Assembly (NCBI GenBank): GCA_046542995.1
Contig: JBKHAH010000054.1
Location: forward strand, 1-21,923
Source: Perlabentimonas sp046542995
Lineage (GTDB): Bacteria > Bacteroidota > Bacteroidia > Bacteroidales > Tenuifilaceae
Reading direction: 5' to 3'
Length of the DNA: 21,923 nt
In this document: positions 1-6,215 of the stretch, in pieces
Numbering within the stretch: the first letter of the stretch is position 1
Layout of the letters: every line of letters begins with the position of its first letter
Position numbers and translations under genes: made by a program
The notes under the pieces: generated by a model
What the model saw: the letters and a program-made list of their open reading frames with translations, nothing else
The model's database searches: none
Told to the model about the DNA's origin: nothing

Positions 1-983
1 GATAGAGGCGGCCATAGCGTTGTGTCGGTCGTTCCATATCCCGTTGTGGTACTAATTGATACTACCTGGAATGATGCGTAACGCAATGCCTCACCAAATG
101 AATCGTAACTTTCACCCCATAAATTAAATGTTGTTATTATTATGCCAATAAGTATAAAGCCAGTATAGGTTCTTAGAATAGAAGATTTGTACCATTTGGT
201 GTTTTTAAATGTAAAAATGGTAAAGAGCATTCCAAAGTGGATGCCTGAGAGGAACATGAAAACGGTTATTATAATCTCAATAGTTGCACTGTTATAATAA
301 CCAATGCTGGCGTTCTTAGTTGAGAAACCTCCCGTTGCAACGGTTCCAAAAGTATGGGTTACTGCATCAAAAAGGTTCATGCCAAATGAGTATAGCAATA
401 CGCTTTCCGCAAGGGTAAGTGCAAAATATACCCCAATTACAATACGTAAATTCTTATTGGTTTTATAATGGAAGTTGGTTTTTGCCAAAGGCGACATCTC
501 TAACCGCGAAAGCGACATACGGGCTTTACCAAGGGCTGGAACAATAATTAGCACAAAAAGAATTACCCCAACACCTCCAAACCAGTGGGTAGCAGAACGC
601 CAGAAAATTAGTCCGTTTGGTAATGCTTCAATATCGTTTAGTATTGTTGAGCCTGTTGTGGTAAAACCAGCAACGCTCTCAAACCATGAATTAATAATTG
701 TAAATTCTCCTCCCCATAAAACATAAGGTAGCATTCCAAAAAAACATACAAGAATCCAACTTAGAACAACAATAATATATCCTTCTTTGTGAGATATTTG
801 GCTTGATGGAGGTACAAATACCATGGGGAAAACTCCAATAAGCGATGTGAGAATACAACTCAGTAAAAGAGGGATTTGGGCGCTATCTGAATTGTACAAT
901 GATATAAGGAATGATACGAACATCAACCCAGAACATAGCAGAAGAACTAAACCTATATACCTTAATATTATGTAAGGCCTCAT
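1..983 (-). CDS. trkH: TrkH-family potassium uptake channel subunit (3' end outside window)
   Basis: This is the membrane subunit of a Trk potassium importer, which passes K+ through a pore built from four pseudo-repeats and normally binds the cytoplasmic regulator TrkA. The 327 complete codons in the window start at the ATG complementary to 981-983 and give a very hydrophobic protein. Three selectivity-filter loops are visible: TTTG at residues 108-111 (after ESVAGF), TVATGG at 214-219, and TTTGYG at 312-317 (in QVVSISTTTGYGTTD). TrkH proteins are usually about 480-500 residues, so the fourth repeat lies left of the window. The start overlaps the stop of the upstream HAMP gene (ATGA, 980-983), so the two genes are co-transcribed and probably translationally coupled. 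No trkA is visible. The family call is secure from the three filters and membrane pattern. Confidence 0.95.
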   Translation of the reverse strand, partial: MRPYIILRYIGLVLLLCSGLMFVSFLISLYNSDSAQIPLLLSCILTSLIGVFPMVFVPPSSQISHKEGYIIVVLSWILVCFFGMLPYVLWGGEFTIINSWFESVAGFTTTGSTILNDIEALPNGLIFWRSATHWFGGVGVILFVLIIVPALGKARMSLSRLEMSPLAKTNFHYKTNKNLRIVIGVYFALTLAESVLLYSFGMNLFDAVTHTFGTVATGGFSTKNASIGYYNSATIEIIITVFMFLSGIHFGMLFTIFTFKNTKWYKSSILRTYTGFILIGIIITTFNLWGESYDSFGEALRYASFQVVSISTTTGYGTTDTTLWPPL

Positions 984-1750
984 TTGCTAATTACTGATTT
1001 TTTGCTTTCAATTTTGCATGTTGATATAAGTTTTGTAACGGATTCTTTAAGAGTCCATAGTTCGTCGCGAGTTTCAAGTTGAATATCAAAAGGTTTTTTA
1101 TATCTCACATAATCATTAATACCCTTCGTAATTTTTATAATAGGGGAAACAAAATAGTGCTGAATTAAATAAATAAAAATAAAGGTAAAAACCAAACTCG
1201 TAATAATTACTATTAACCCAGGAATAACCGCTCTTTGTGCGCTTGTTTCTAAAAAAGTTGCTGATTTGAGAAGCCCTTGCTGATTGATTGTAATTAAATT
1301 CTTCACATGTTTATTAGTTATATGTGCTCGGGGTTGAAAATCACTTAAATATGTACTCAGGGTTAGCTCCTCTTTATGCAATGCATCTTTAGCATGCTTC
1401 GCATATGGTCGATAGTTTTGAATAATTGAATCAATATATGCCAGCTCTCCTTTGTGTGTGAGATTCTTTTTTGCATTTTCAAAATTTTCCAGAAAAAATT
1501 TGTCCGCTTTGTGAAACGTACCTTTTGATTTTATGAAATTTCCTTCAACAAGGTAAAGCATCGATTTCTCTTGTTTTTCTAATGCATCAAGCATGTTCCT
1601 TGAATAATCTATGCTTTTGTAGTTATCTATTAGCAAATCTTTTATTGAATGTCCTAGTTTGGTTAGCTCAAATATAGATATGGCACCAGAGATAAATAGC
1701 ATGGATGCTAATATGATAAAGCCCAGCATTATTTTTGTTCGAATACCCAT
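980..1750 (-). CDS. Membrane sensor with HAMP domain and no kinase domain
   Basis: A 256-residue two-pass membrane protein. Transmembrane segment 1 is at about residues 7-29, followed by a roughly 145-residue extracytoplasmic helical region rich in Lys, Glu and His that resembles four-helix-bundle sensors. Transmembrane segment 2 is at about 175-196. A HAMP linker follows (about 196-250), with the conserved proline in VSPIIKITKGI and the DELW acidic motif. The protein ends about ten residues later, with no histidine kinase, cyclase or methyl-accepting domain. An in-frame ATG at 1804 would give 18 more residues, but a strong promoter match lies at 1773-1805, inside that extension, so I place the start at 1750. 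The stop overlaps trkH by 4 bp, which suggests a link to potassium uptake or osmotic sensing. That role is inference. Confidence 0.8.
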   Translation of the reverse strand: MGIRTKIMLGFIILASMLFISGAISIFELTKLGHSIKDLLIDNYKSIDYSRNMLDALEKQEKSMLYLVEGNFIKSKGTFHKADKFFLENFENAKKNLTHKGELAYIDSIIQNYRPYAKHAKDALHKEELTLSTYLSDFQPRAHITNKHVKNLITINQQGLLKSATFLETSAQRAVIPGLIVIITSLVFTFIFIYLIQHYFVSPIIKITKGINDYVRYKKPFDIQLETRDELWTLKESVTKLISTCKIESKKSVISK

Positions 1751-1772
1751 AGCAGTTAGCGTTAATAATTGA

Positions 1773-1805
1773 CAAATGTATAATAAAACCTCAATTGGAT
1801 GCAAA
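1773..1805 (-). promoter_or_regulatory. Bacteroidota-type promoter for the HAMP-trkH operon
   Basis: Read on the minus strand, TTTG (1805-1802) is followed by 21 bases and then TACATTTG (1780-1773). This matches the known Bacteroidota housekeeping pattern TTTG / TAnnTTTG with normal spacing. Transcription would start near 1766, leaving a leader of about 15 bases before the ATG at 1750. This excludes the upstream ATG at 1804 as the start for this transcript. Confidence 0.7.
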
Positions 1806-1880
1806 CGAACCTCAGAATTCTTTTATCAACCGCAAGTTTTGTAAATTGCATGTGTCTTATGGTAAAAGTAAATTTTTTTA

Positions 1881-2483
1881 ATGGACGATAAATCTTTGAT
1901 AAGCGAAATTGTTGACAAGAATAGCCAGAAAGCATTCGAGACCTTGGTTAATAAGTACCAACCACTGGTGGTAAAAACATGCCTGGGTTTTGTTACGTCT
2001 TATGCCGATGCAGAGGATATTGCTCAGGATGTATTTGTTGAGGTTTATCTATCGCTGTCAGGTTTTAGGAGCGAAGCAAAACTTTCAACGTGGCTTTACA
2101 GAATTGCCGTTAACAAGTCGTTAAACTTTGTAAGGAAGCAGAAACGCGAGCAAATTTTCCGCAGTATTGAGGTTTTTTTTACAGCAAAAGGGCATGATAG
2201 CGAGAAGCTGGAGATAGAAGATGAAAATGGCGATAGGGCGGATAGTAATATTGAAAGGCAAGAGAATAAGTTGCTGCTTAAAAAGGCTATTGCCATCTTG
2301 CCAGAAAATCAGAGAATAGCTTTTATCCTAAGTAAGTACCAGGATTTATCCTATAAAGAAATTGCAGAGGTAATGGATATTACCCTATCCTCTGTTGAGT
2401 CGTTGCTGTTTAGAGCCAAAGCAAACTTAAAGAAGCATTTGCAAAGGGAGATTAAAAAAAATGATATTGAGCGCAAGTTTTAA
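1881..2483 (+). CDS. ECF-type RNA polymerase sigma factor
   Basis: A 200-residue sigma-70-family factor of the extracytoplasmic-function type. Region 2 is at about residues 19-85, with the recognisable stretch AEDIAQDVFVEVY followed by FRSEAKLSTWLYRIAVNKSLN. Region 4 is at about 134-187 (LPENQRIAFILSKYQDLSYKEIAEVM, then a helix-turn-helix ending SSVESLLFRAKANLKKHL). An acidic linker (about 105-130) separates them. The next gene, 35 bp downstream, is a zinc-binding anti-sigma factor, followed by two periplasmic Spy/CnrX-like genes. The sigma factor is therefore probably held inactive at the membrane and released by an envelope or metal signal, as in known ECF/anti-sigma systems. I saw no convincing promoter in the short region upstream. 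Identity is secure; the stimulus is inferred from neighbours. Confidence 0.94.
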   Translation: MDDKSLISEIVDKNSQKAFETLVNKYQPLVVKTCLGFVTSYADAEDIAQDVFVEVYLSLSGFRSEAKLSTWLYRIAVNKSLNFVRKQKREQIFRSIEVFFTAKGHDSEKLEIEDENGDRADSNIERQENKLLLKKAIAILPENQRIAFILSKYQDLSYKEIAEVMDITLSSVESLLFRAKANLKKHLQREIKKNDIERKF

Positions 2484-2518
2484 CAACTATGCTTGTCTAA
2501 ACTATAAAAGCAAACACA

Positions 2519-2965
2519 ATGAAGTGCAAAAAGGTAAATAAAAATATGATGGGCCTGCTGGATGGAACTCTTGACAGCAACATGCAGGGACAAATTCAGA
2601 ACCATTTAAACTCATGCACTAAATGTTATAAGGAGTTTAATGCACTAAAGGATATTTATGCTGCTATTGAAATTGAAAAGGATGAGTTTAAAGCGAACCC
2701 TTTTATGGCGCAGAAGATTTGGGATAGAATACACTCACCCCAAGCTAAATTATCCGGAATAATTATTCCAATTAGGCGTATGGCCATTGCAAGCATTGCG
2801 GCAGCAGGTATTGTTTTTGGTATAGCCATCGGCAGTTTACTTAACAATATGCTGTTTAACGGAGGTTACAATACAACAGAACAGGAGTGGAGCCAGCTGG
2901 CCGATGATTATTTCCCAAACCAAGTATTTTCACCATACGATGAACTAGTTGATGACAATAAATAG
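2519..2965 (+). CDS. Zinc-finger transmembrane anti-sigma factor
   Basis: A 148-residue protein that likely binds and silences the sigma factor encoded 35 bp upstream. The N-terminal cytoplasmic part carries a ZAS-type zinc site: Cys3, then His29-x3-Cys33-x2-Cys36 (HLNSCTKC). One transmembrane helix lies at about residues 88-108, preceded by positive charge (IRR). A tail of about 40 residues, acidic and aromatic (ADDYFPNQVFSPYDELVDDNK), is on the outer face. This one-helix layout is standard for anti-sigma factors of Bacteroidota. Its stop at 2963-2965 is 7 bp before the preferred start of the next gene, which supplies a possible periplasmic partner. Which signal the tail senses cannot be read from the sequence. 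Confidence 0.9.
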   Translation: MKCKKVNKNMMGLLDGTLDSNMQGQIQNHLNSCTKCYKEFNALKDIYAAIEIEKDEFKANPFMAQKIWDRIHSPQAKLSGIIIPIRRMAIASIAAAGIVFGIAIGSLLNNMLFNGGYNTTEQEWSQLADDYFPNQVFSPYDELVDDNK

Positions 2966-2972
2966 AGCAACC

Positions 2973-3509
2973 ATGAACTTTTTTACAAAAAACAGAATAT
3001 TAGTAGGAGCAGTTATTTTGCTGGCCGCCATAAACCTTGCAATACTGGGCACCATTGGTTATAGGTTCGTTCAAGAGAAGCAGCAGGTTGATGAAGATGT
3101 TCAGCACTCCAATCGATTTAAAGTGGTGGCTAACGAGTTAAATCTATCTCCTGAGCAGGAGAAGATATTCCAAGAGCTCAGGCAGAATCATTCTCAGCAA
3201 ACCAGGCAGATTAGAGCAGAACTAAGGGAACACTATAGGTTTATGATGAGCGAACTAAGTAGTCCCAACCCCAGCAGAAGTTTTCTCGATAGCATGGCTA
3301 ATGAAATAGCACAGCTGCATAAGCAGCAGCAGCTGGCAACAATAGAGCATTTTTTGGAGGTTCGTGAGATTTGTTCACCAGAACAATACCAGCAGCTTCA
3401 CCGATTTTTTAAAAGGATGATGTCAAGAGAAAGCATGCAGATGAGAGACAGGATGCAACGTCGCCCACGATTCGAAAGAAGAAAGTTAAACGATAATACT
3501 CAAGAGTAA
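2973..3509 (+). CDS. Membrane-anchored CnrX/Spy-like periplasmic sensor
   Basis: A 178-residue protein with an N-terminal membrane anchor (about residues 8-30) and an extracytoplasmic all-helical domain. It carries two LTxxQ-like motifs, LSPEQ at 58-62 and CSPEQ at 134-138, the marks of the Spy/CpxP/CnrX superfamily. His45, His73, His87, His116, His126 and His143 are scattered on the helices and the C-terminus is rich in Met and Arg, compatible with metal binding, although the exact CnrX ligand spacing (H-x3-M) is not seen. In CnrYXH systems, the CnrX sensor controls release of an ECF sigma from its anti-sigma factor; the gene order here fits that model. Starts at 2949 (TTG) or 2952 (ATG) would overlap the anti-sigma gene; I prefer the ATG at 2973, giving a normal anchor. 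Confidence 0.8.
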   Translation: MNFFTKNRILVGAVILLAAINLAILGTIGYRFVQEKQQVDEDVQHSNRFKVVANELNLSPEQEKIFQELRQNHSQQTRQIRAELREHYRFMMSELSSPNPSRSFLDSMANEIAQLHKQQQLATIEHFLEVREICSPEQYQQLHRFFKRMMSRESMQMRDRMQRRPRFERRKLNDNTQE

Positions 3510-3545
3510 GTAAGTATTTAGCGCTAATAAATTGTGTAATAAACA

Positions 3546-3579
3546 AATTGTAAAAACAATTAAAACAATTAAATCAATA
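3546..3579 (+). repeat. Short hairpin and 9-bp tandem repeat before the Spy-like gene
   Basis: AATTGT (3546-3551), a four-A loop and ACAATT (3556-3561) form a small perfect hairpin. The unit AAAACAATT occurs twice in tandem (3553-3570) with a third degenerate copy to 3579, ending 5 bp before the next ATG. It may be a weak translation or RNA-stability element, or simple low-complexity leader DNA. Confidence 0.45.
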
Positions 3580-3584
3580 CAACT

Positions 3585-4094
3585 ATGAAAAGAATAAAGT
3601 TTTTATCAGCAATGGTCCTTTTTGCCGGACTAACAATAATGGCAGGCAATGCGCTGGCACAGCGCGGACAAGGACGAGGAACAGGAATGATGAATAATCA
3701 GGAAAGAACACCTCGCATGGCCATGGGGCAATGTATTATGGATTTAACCCCTGAGCAGCAGGAGCAGATTAACTCTCTTCGTGCAAATCACCTTAAAGAT
3801 GTAACTCCTTTAAGGAATGAGCTAAATGAGAAGCGCGCAAGGTTGCAAACACTTAAATCGGCAGATACATACGATTTGGATGCTATTAACAAAACCATCG
3901 ATGAGATGTCTGCTATTAGAGCCAAACTACAGAAGAAAGGCGCATCACAAAGGGCAGAGGTATCTAAACTGCTCACGGATGAGCAGCGCGCAGTTTTCAA
4001 CTCTCGCAGAGCGGGTAAAAGAGGCTCAAGGGGCTCAAGAGGCCATGGCATGATGGGCCAAGGTGGTAGAGGATATTCTAATTCTAAATGGTAG
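3585..4094 (+). CDS. Secreted Spy/CpxP-like periplasmic protein
   Basis: A 169-residue exported protein with a signal peptide at 1-25 (cleavage after ALA, before Gln26). The mature part carries the two family motifs LTPEQ (54-58) and LTDEQ (130-134), with a predicted helical hairpin between them. Spy and CpxP are periplasmic chaperone or stress-adaptor proteins. Unusual tails flank the core: an N-terminal stretch rich in Arg, Gly and Met (RGQGRGTGMM), and a C-terminal stretch with two SRG units followed by HGMMGQGGRG. It lies 75 bp after the CnrX-like gene and ends at a clear terminator, so it is probably the last gene of the sigma-factor operon or a direct target of it. Metal binding by the Met/His/Gly tails is possible but unproven. 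Confidence 0.82.
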   Translation: MKRIKFLSAMVLFAGLTIMAGNALAQRGQGRGTGMMNNQERTPRMAMGQCIMDLTPEQQEQINSLRANHLKDVTPLRNELNEKRARLQTLKSADTYDLDAINKTIDEMSAIRAKLQKKGASQRAEVSKLLTDEQRAVFNSRRAGKRGSRGSRGHGMMGQGGRGYSNSKW

Positions 4095-4113
4095 TTTTTC
4101 ATGAGTTCGTTCT

Positions 4114-4149
4114 AAACGCTCCCAACGTTATAAGTTGGGGGCGTTTTTT
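4114..4149 (+). terminator. Rho-independent terminator of the sigma-factor cluster
   Basis: AAACGCTCCCAAC (4114-4126) pairs with GTTGGGGGCGTTT (4134-4146) across a 7-base loop, with a single wobble pair, and runs into six T residues (4144-4149). It lies 20 bp after the Spy-like stop codon and separates this cluster from the agmatinase operon. Confidence 0.88.
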
Positions 4150-4193
4150 ATATCCCTTTACTTGAAATGATATAAAGTCAAGCGTTTTTTAAC

Positions 4194-4201
4194 TATTTTT
4201 G
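4194..4201 (+). promoter_or_regulatory. Candidate -7 element of the agmatinase promoter
   Basis: TATTTTTG matches the Bacteroidota -7 consensus TAnnTTTG exactly. No good TTTG -33 element is found at the usual distance. A transcript from here would begin near 4207, which supports ATG 4241 as the start codon rather than the TTG at 4199. Confidence 0.5.
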
Positions 4202-4240
4202 CAGGTGGAAATAATTTTTAATAATAGTTACTCTAACCCG

Positions 4241-5098
4241 ATGATAAAAGAGAACCTTATAAACTTTGGTGGAATACCAGAAGAGAATAGTTCGCTTGAA
4301 AATTCAAAGATTGTAGTGTTACCCATTCCTTACGATGGAACCAGCACATGGGTTAAGGGCTCCGATAAAGGGCCAAACGCAATTCTTGATGCCTCTGCTA
4401 ACATGGAGCTTTACGATATTGAAACCGATACCGAGGTTTATCTTGAAGGAATATATACCGCACCTCCCGTAACCGTCAATAATAGTCCAGAAGCAATGGT
4501 TGATGCTGCCATGGCAGAAAGCCTCTCTTATATTAATAAAGGAAAGTTTCTGGTAACCATAGGAGGGGAGCACTCGGTAAGCATTGCCCCAATTCAGGCG
4601 CACGCAAAAAAATACCAAAACCTTAGCATCCTGCAAATTGATGCTCATGCCGATTTAAGAGATAGCTACGAGGGGTCCAAGAATAACCATGCCAGCGTTA
4701 TGGCACGTGCTCAGGATGTTTGCCCCATTGTGCAGGTTGGGATTCGTAGCATGGATGTAGGCGAAAAGGATAGGCTTAATCCCGAAAGGGTTTTCTGGGC
4801 GCACAAAATTACCCAGTGCGATAAGTGGATGGAGCCTGCCATCAATCTGCTAACTGACAATGTTTACCTTACCATCGATTTGGATGGCTTTGACCCATCT
4901 ATTCTGCCATCAACCGGTACGCCTGAACCCGGAGGTTTAATGTGGTACCAAACCCTTAAATTCTTGCGTAAAGTAATTGAGCAAAAGAACTTGGTGGGGT
5001 TCGATGTGGTGGAGCTCTGCCCAAACCCTATGGAAAAATCATCGGACTTTTTGGCTGCCAAGTTGATTTACAAGCTGCTTTCCTATAAATTTGCATAA
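4241..5098 (+). CDS. speB: Agmatinase (arginase/ureohydrolase family)
   Basis: A 285-residue cytoplasmic enzyme expected to hydrolyse agmatine to putrescine and urea using two Mn2+ ions. The metal ligands of the ureohydrolase family are all present: His111 in GGEHS, Asp134, His136 and Asp138 in DAHADLRD, and Asp213 and Asp215 in DLDGFDPS. The substrate loop NNHASVM (148-154) resembles agmatinases rather than arginases, and GTPEPGG (226-232) is the usual active-site loop. Length is normal for the family. The ATG at 4241 is chosen because the upstream TTG (4199) falls within the candidate promoter. The next gene, 28 bp downstream, is a deoxyhypusine-synthase-like enzyme, so both likely belong to a polyamine operon. 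Another ureohydrolase activity, such as on a different guanidino compound, is possible. Confidence 0.92.
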   Translation: MIKENLINFGGIPEENSSLENSKIVVLPIPYDGTSTWVKGSDKGPNAILDASANMELYDIETDTEVYLEGIYTAPPVTVNNSPEAMVDAAMAESLSYINKGKFLVTIGGEHSVSIAPIQAHAKKYQNLSILQIDAHADLRDSYEGSKNNHASVMARAQDVCPIVQVGIRSMDVGEKDRLNPERVFWAHKITQCDKWMEPAINLLTDNVYLTIDLDGFDPSILPSTGTPEPGGLMWYQTLKFLRKVIEQKNLVGFDVVELCPNPMEKSSDFLAAKLIYKLLSYKFA

Positions 5099-5126
5099 AA
5101 CACTTTATTAAACAATAAAACATACA

Positions 5127-6146
5127 ATGGAGAAAAAAGATTTACTAAAAGATGTAGTTAAGCATATCGACATTAAGTCGTTTGACTCTACTCCAATAAT
5201 TAACCAGATGCGCGACATGTCATTCACATCGCGCGATACTGCAGCTGCAGCCGATATACTTGAGATGATGCTATCCGATAAGGAGTGCAGCAACTGGCTG
5301 ATACTAGCAGGAAGTACCAGCGCGGGGGGGTGCATGCAGGCTTATGTTGATATGGTTAAGAACAATATGGTTGATGTTGTGGTTGCAACAGGCGCTTCAA
5401 TTGTTGATATGGACTTCTTCGAGGCGCTTGGTTTTAAGCATTACAAGGGAACTCAGTATATTGATGATAATCATCTGCGCAATAATTACATTGATAGAAT
5501 TTACGATACATTTATTGATGAGGAGGAGCTGCAGGTTTGCGATGGCACCATTAAAACCATTGCCGATGGCATGAAACCTGGAGCATATAGCTCGCGCGAG
5601 TTTATTCGTGAAATGGGTAGGTACCTTACCAAGCACTCTGTTAAAAAGAATAGTTTGGTTCAGGCATGCTTTGAGAACAACGTGCCAATTTTTGTTCCCG
5701 CTTTTAGCGATTGTAGCGCAGGTTTTGGCTTGGTTAAGCATCAGGTAGAGAATCCCAATAGCCATGTGTCCATCGATTCTGTTAAAGATTTTCGCGAGCT
5801 AACCCAGATTAAGCTTGCTGGAAAAACTACAGGTCTGTTCATGGTTGGCGGCGGTGTTCCAAAGAATTTTGCTCAGGATACCGTGGTTTGTGCCGAGATA
5901 ATCGGGGAGGAGGTTCCCATGCATAAATACGCTGTACAAATAACTGTAGCCGACCCACGCGATGGGGCTTGTTCAAGTTCAACGCTTAAGGAGGCTGCCT
6001 CTTGGGGAAAGGTTGATACAACTTACGAGCAGATGGTGTATGCTGAGGCTACCAGCGTGGTGCCGCTAATATTAAGCTATGTTTTTCATAAAGGCTCATG
6101 GAAAAATCGTAAAAAGTTTGAGTGGGCAAAACTATTTGAGAAATAG
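5127..6146 (+). CDS. Deoxyhypusine-synthase-like NAD-dependent aminobutyl transferase
   Basis: A 339-residue protein of the deoxyhypusine synthase fold. True synthases move the aminobutyl group of spermidine to a lysine of eIF5A; bacteria lack eIF5A and some relatives make homospermidine. By eye alignment to human DHS, the active-site lysine is kept (Lys295 in ASWGK, equivalent to Lys329), as are Trp293, Glu289, Ser283 and Asp279 (human Trp327, Glu323, Ser317 and Asp313), Tyr268 (human Tyr305) and the glycine-rich GGG (241-243). Three pocket positions differ: human His288 becomes Asn247, Asn292 becomes Asp251, and Asp316 becomes Cys282. The covalent imine chemistry could work, but acceptor or donor specificity may differ. 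It lies 28 bp after agmatinase, a source of putrescine, a likely substrate. The exact reaction is unknown. Confidence 0.88.
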   Translation: MEKKDLLKDVVKHIDIKSFDSTPIINQMRDMSFTSRDTAAAADILEMMLSDKECSNWLILAGSTSAGGCMQAYVDMVKNNMVDVVVATGASIVDMDFFEALGFKHYKGTQYIDDNHLRNNYIDRIYDTFIDEEELQVCDGTIKTIADGMKPGAYSSREFIREMGRYLTKHSVKKNSLVQACFENNVPIFVPAFSDCSAGFGLVKHQVENPNSHVSIDSVKDFRELTQIKLAGKTTGLFMVGGGVPKNFAQDTVVCAEIIGEEVPMHKYAVQITVADPRDGACSSSTLKEAASWGKVDTTYEQMVYAEATSVVPLILSYVFHKGSWKNRKKFEWAKLFEK

Positions 6147-6166
6147 GCAATAACTCTTTTGAGGAT

Positions 6167-6200
6167 AAAAAAAGGGTGGCAAATATTTGCCACCTTTTTT
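6167..6200. terminator. Bidirectional terminator between converging operons
   Basis: GGTGGCAAATATTTGCCACC (6175-6194) is a perfect 20-base palindrome, flanked by an A-run on the left and a T-run on the right (6167-6173 and 6195-6200). It can fold on either strand and followed by U it would stop both the plus-strand polyamine operon and the minus-strand floA operon, whose stop codons lie 20 and 15 bp away. Confidence 0.9.
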
Positions 6201-6215
6201 GTTGAGTCAGGTATT

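Noticed and set aside
475..726. Plus-strand open frame of 83 codons
   Set aside because: It lies antisense within trkH, whose three filter motifs are clear; the predicted product has no recognisable features.
2096..2296. Minus-strand open frame inside the sigma factor gene
   Set aside because: It is antisense to a well-supported sigma factor, and its Ser/Leu-rich product is typical of a shadow frame.
3788..4102. Minus-strand open frame of 104 codons across the Spy-like gene
   Set aside because: The plus-strand frame has a signal peptide and two LTxxQ motifs; the Pro/Leu-rich antisense product has no family features.
4199..4240. TTG start giving a longer agmatinase
   Set aside because: The TTG falls in the TAnnTTTG promoter-like element, and family homology begins at about the ATG at 4241.
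5344..5765. Overlapping open frames on both strands within the DHS-like gene
   Set aside because: They fall wholly inside a gene with conserved catalytic residues and have no recognisable features of their own.
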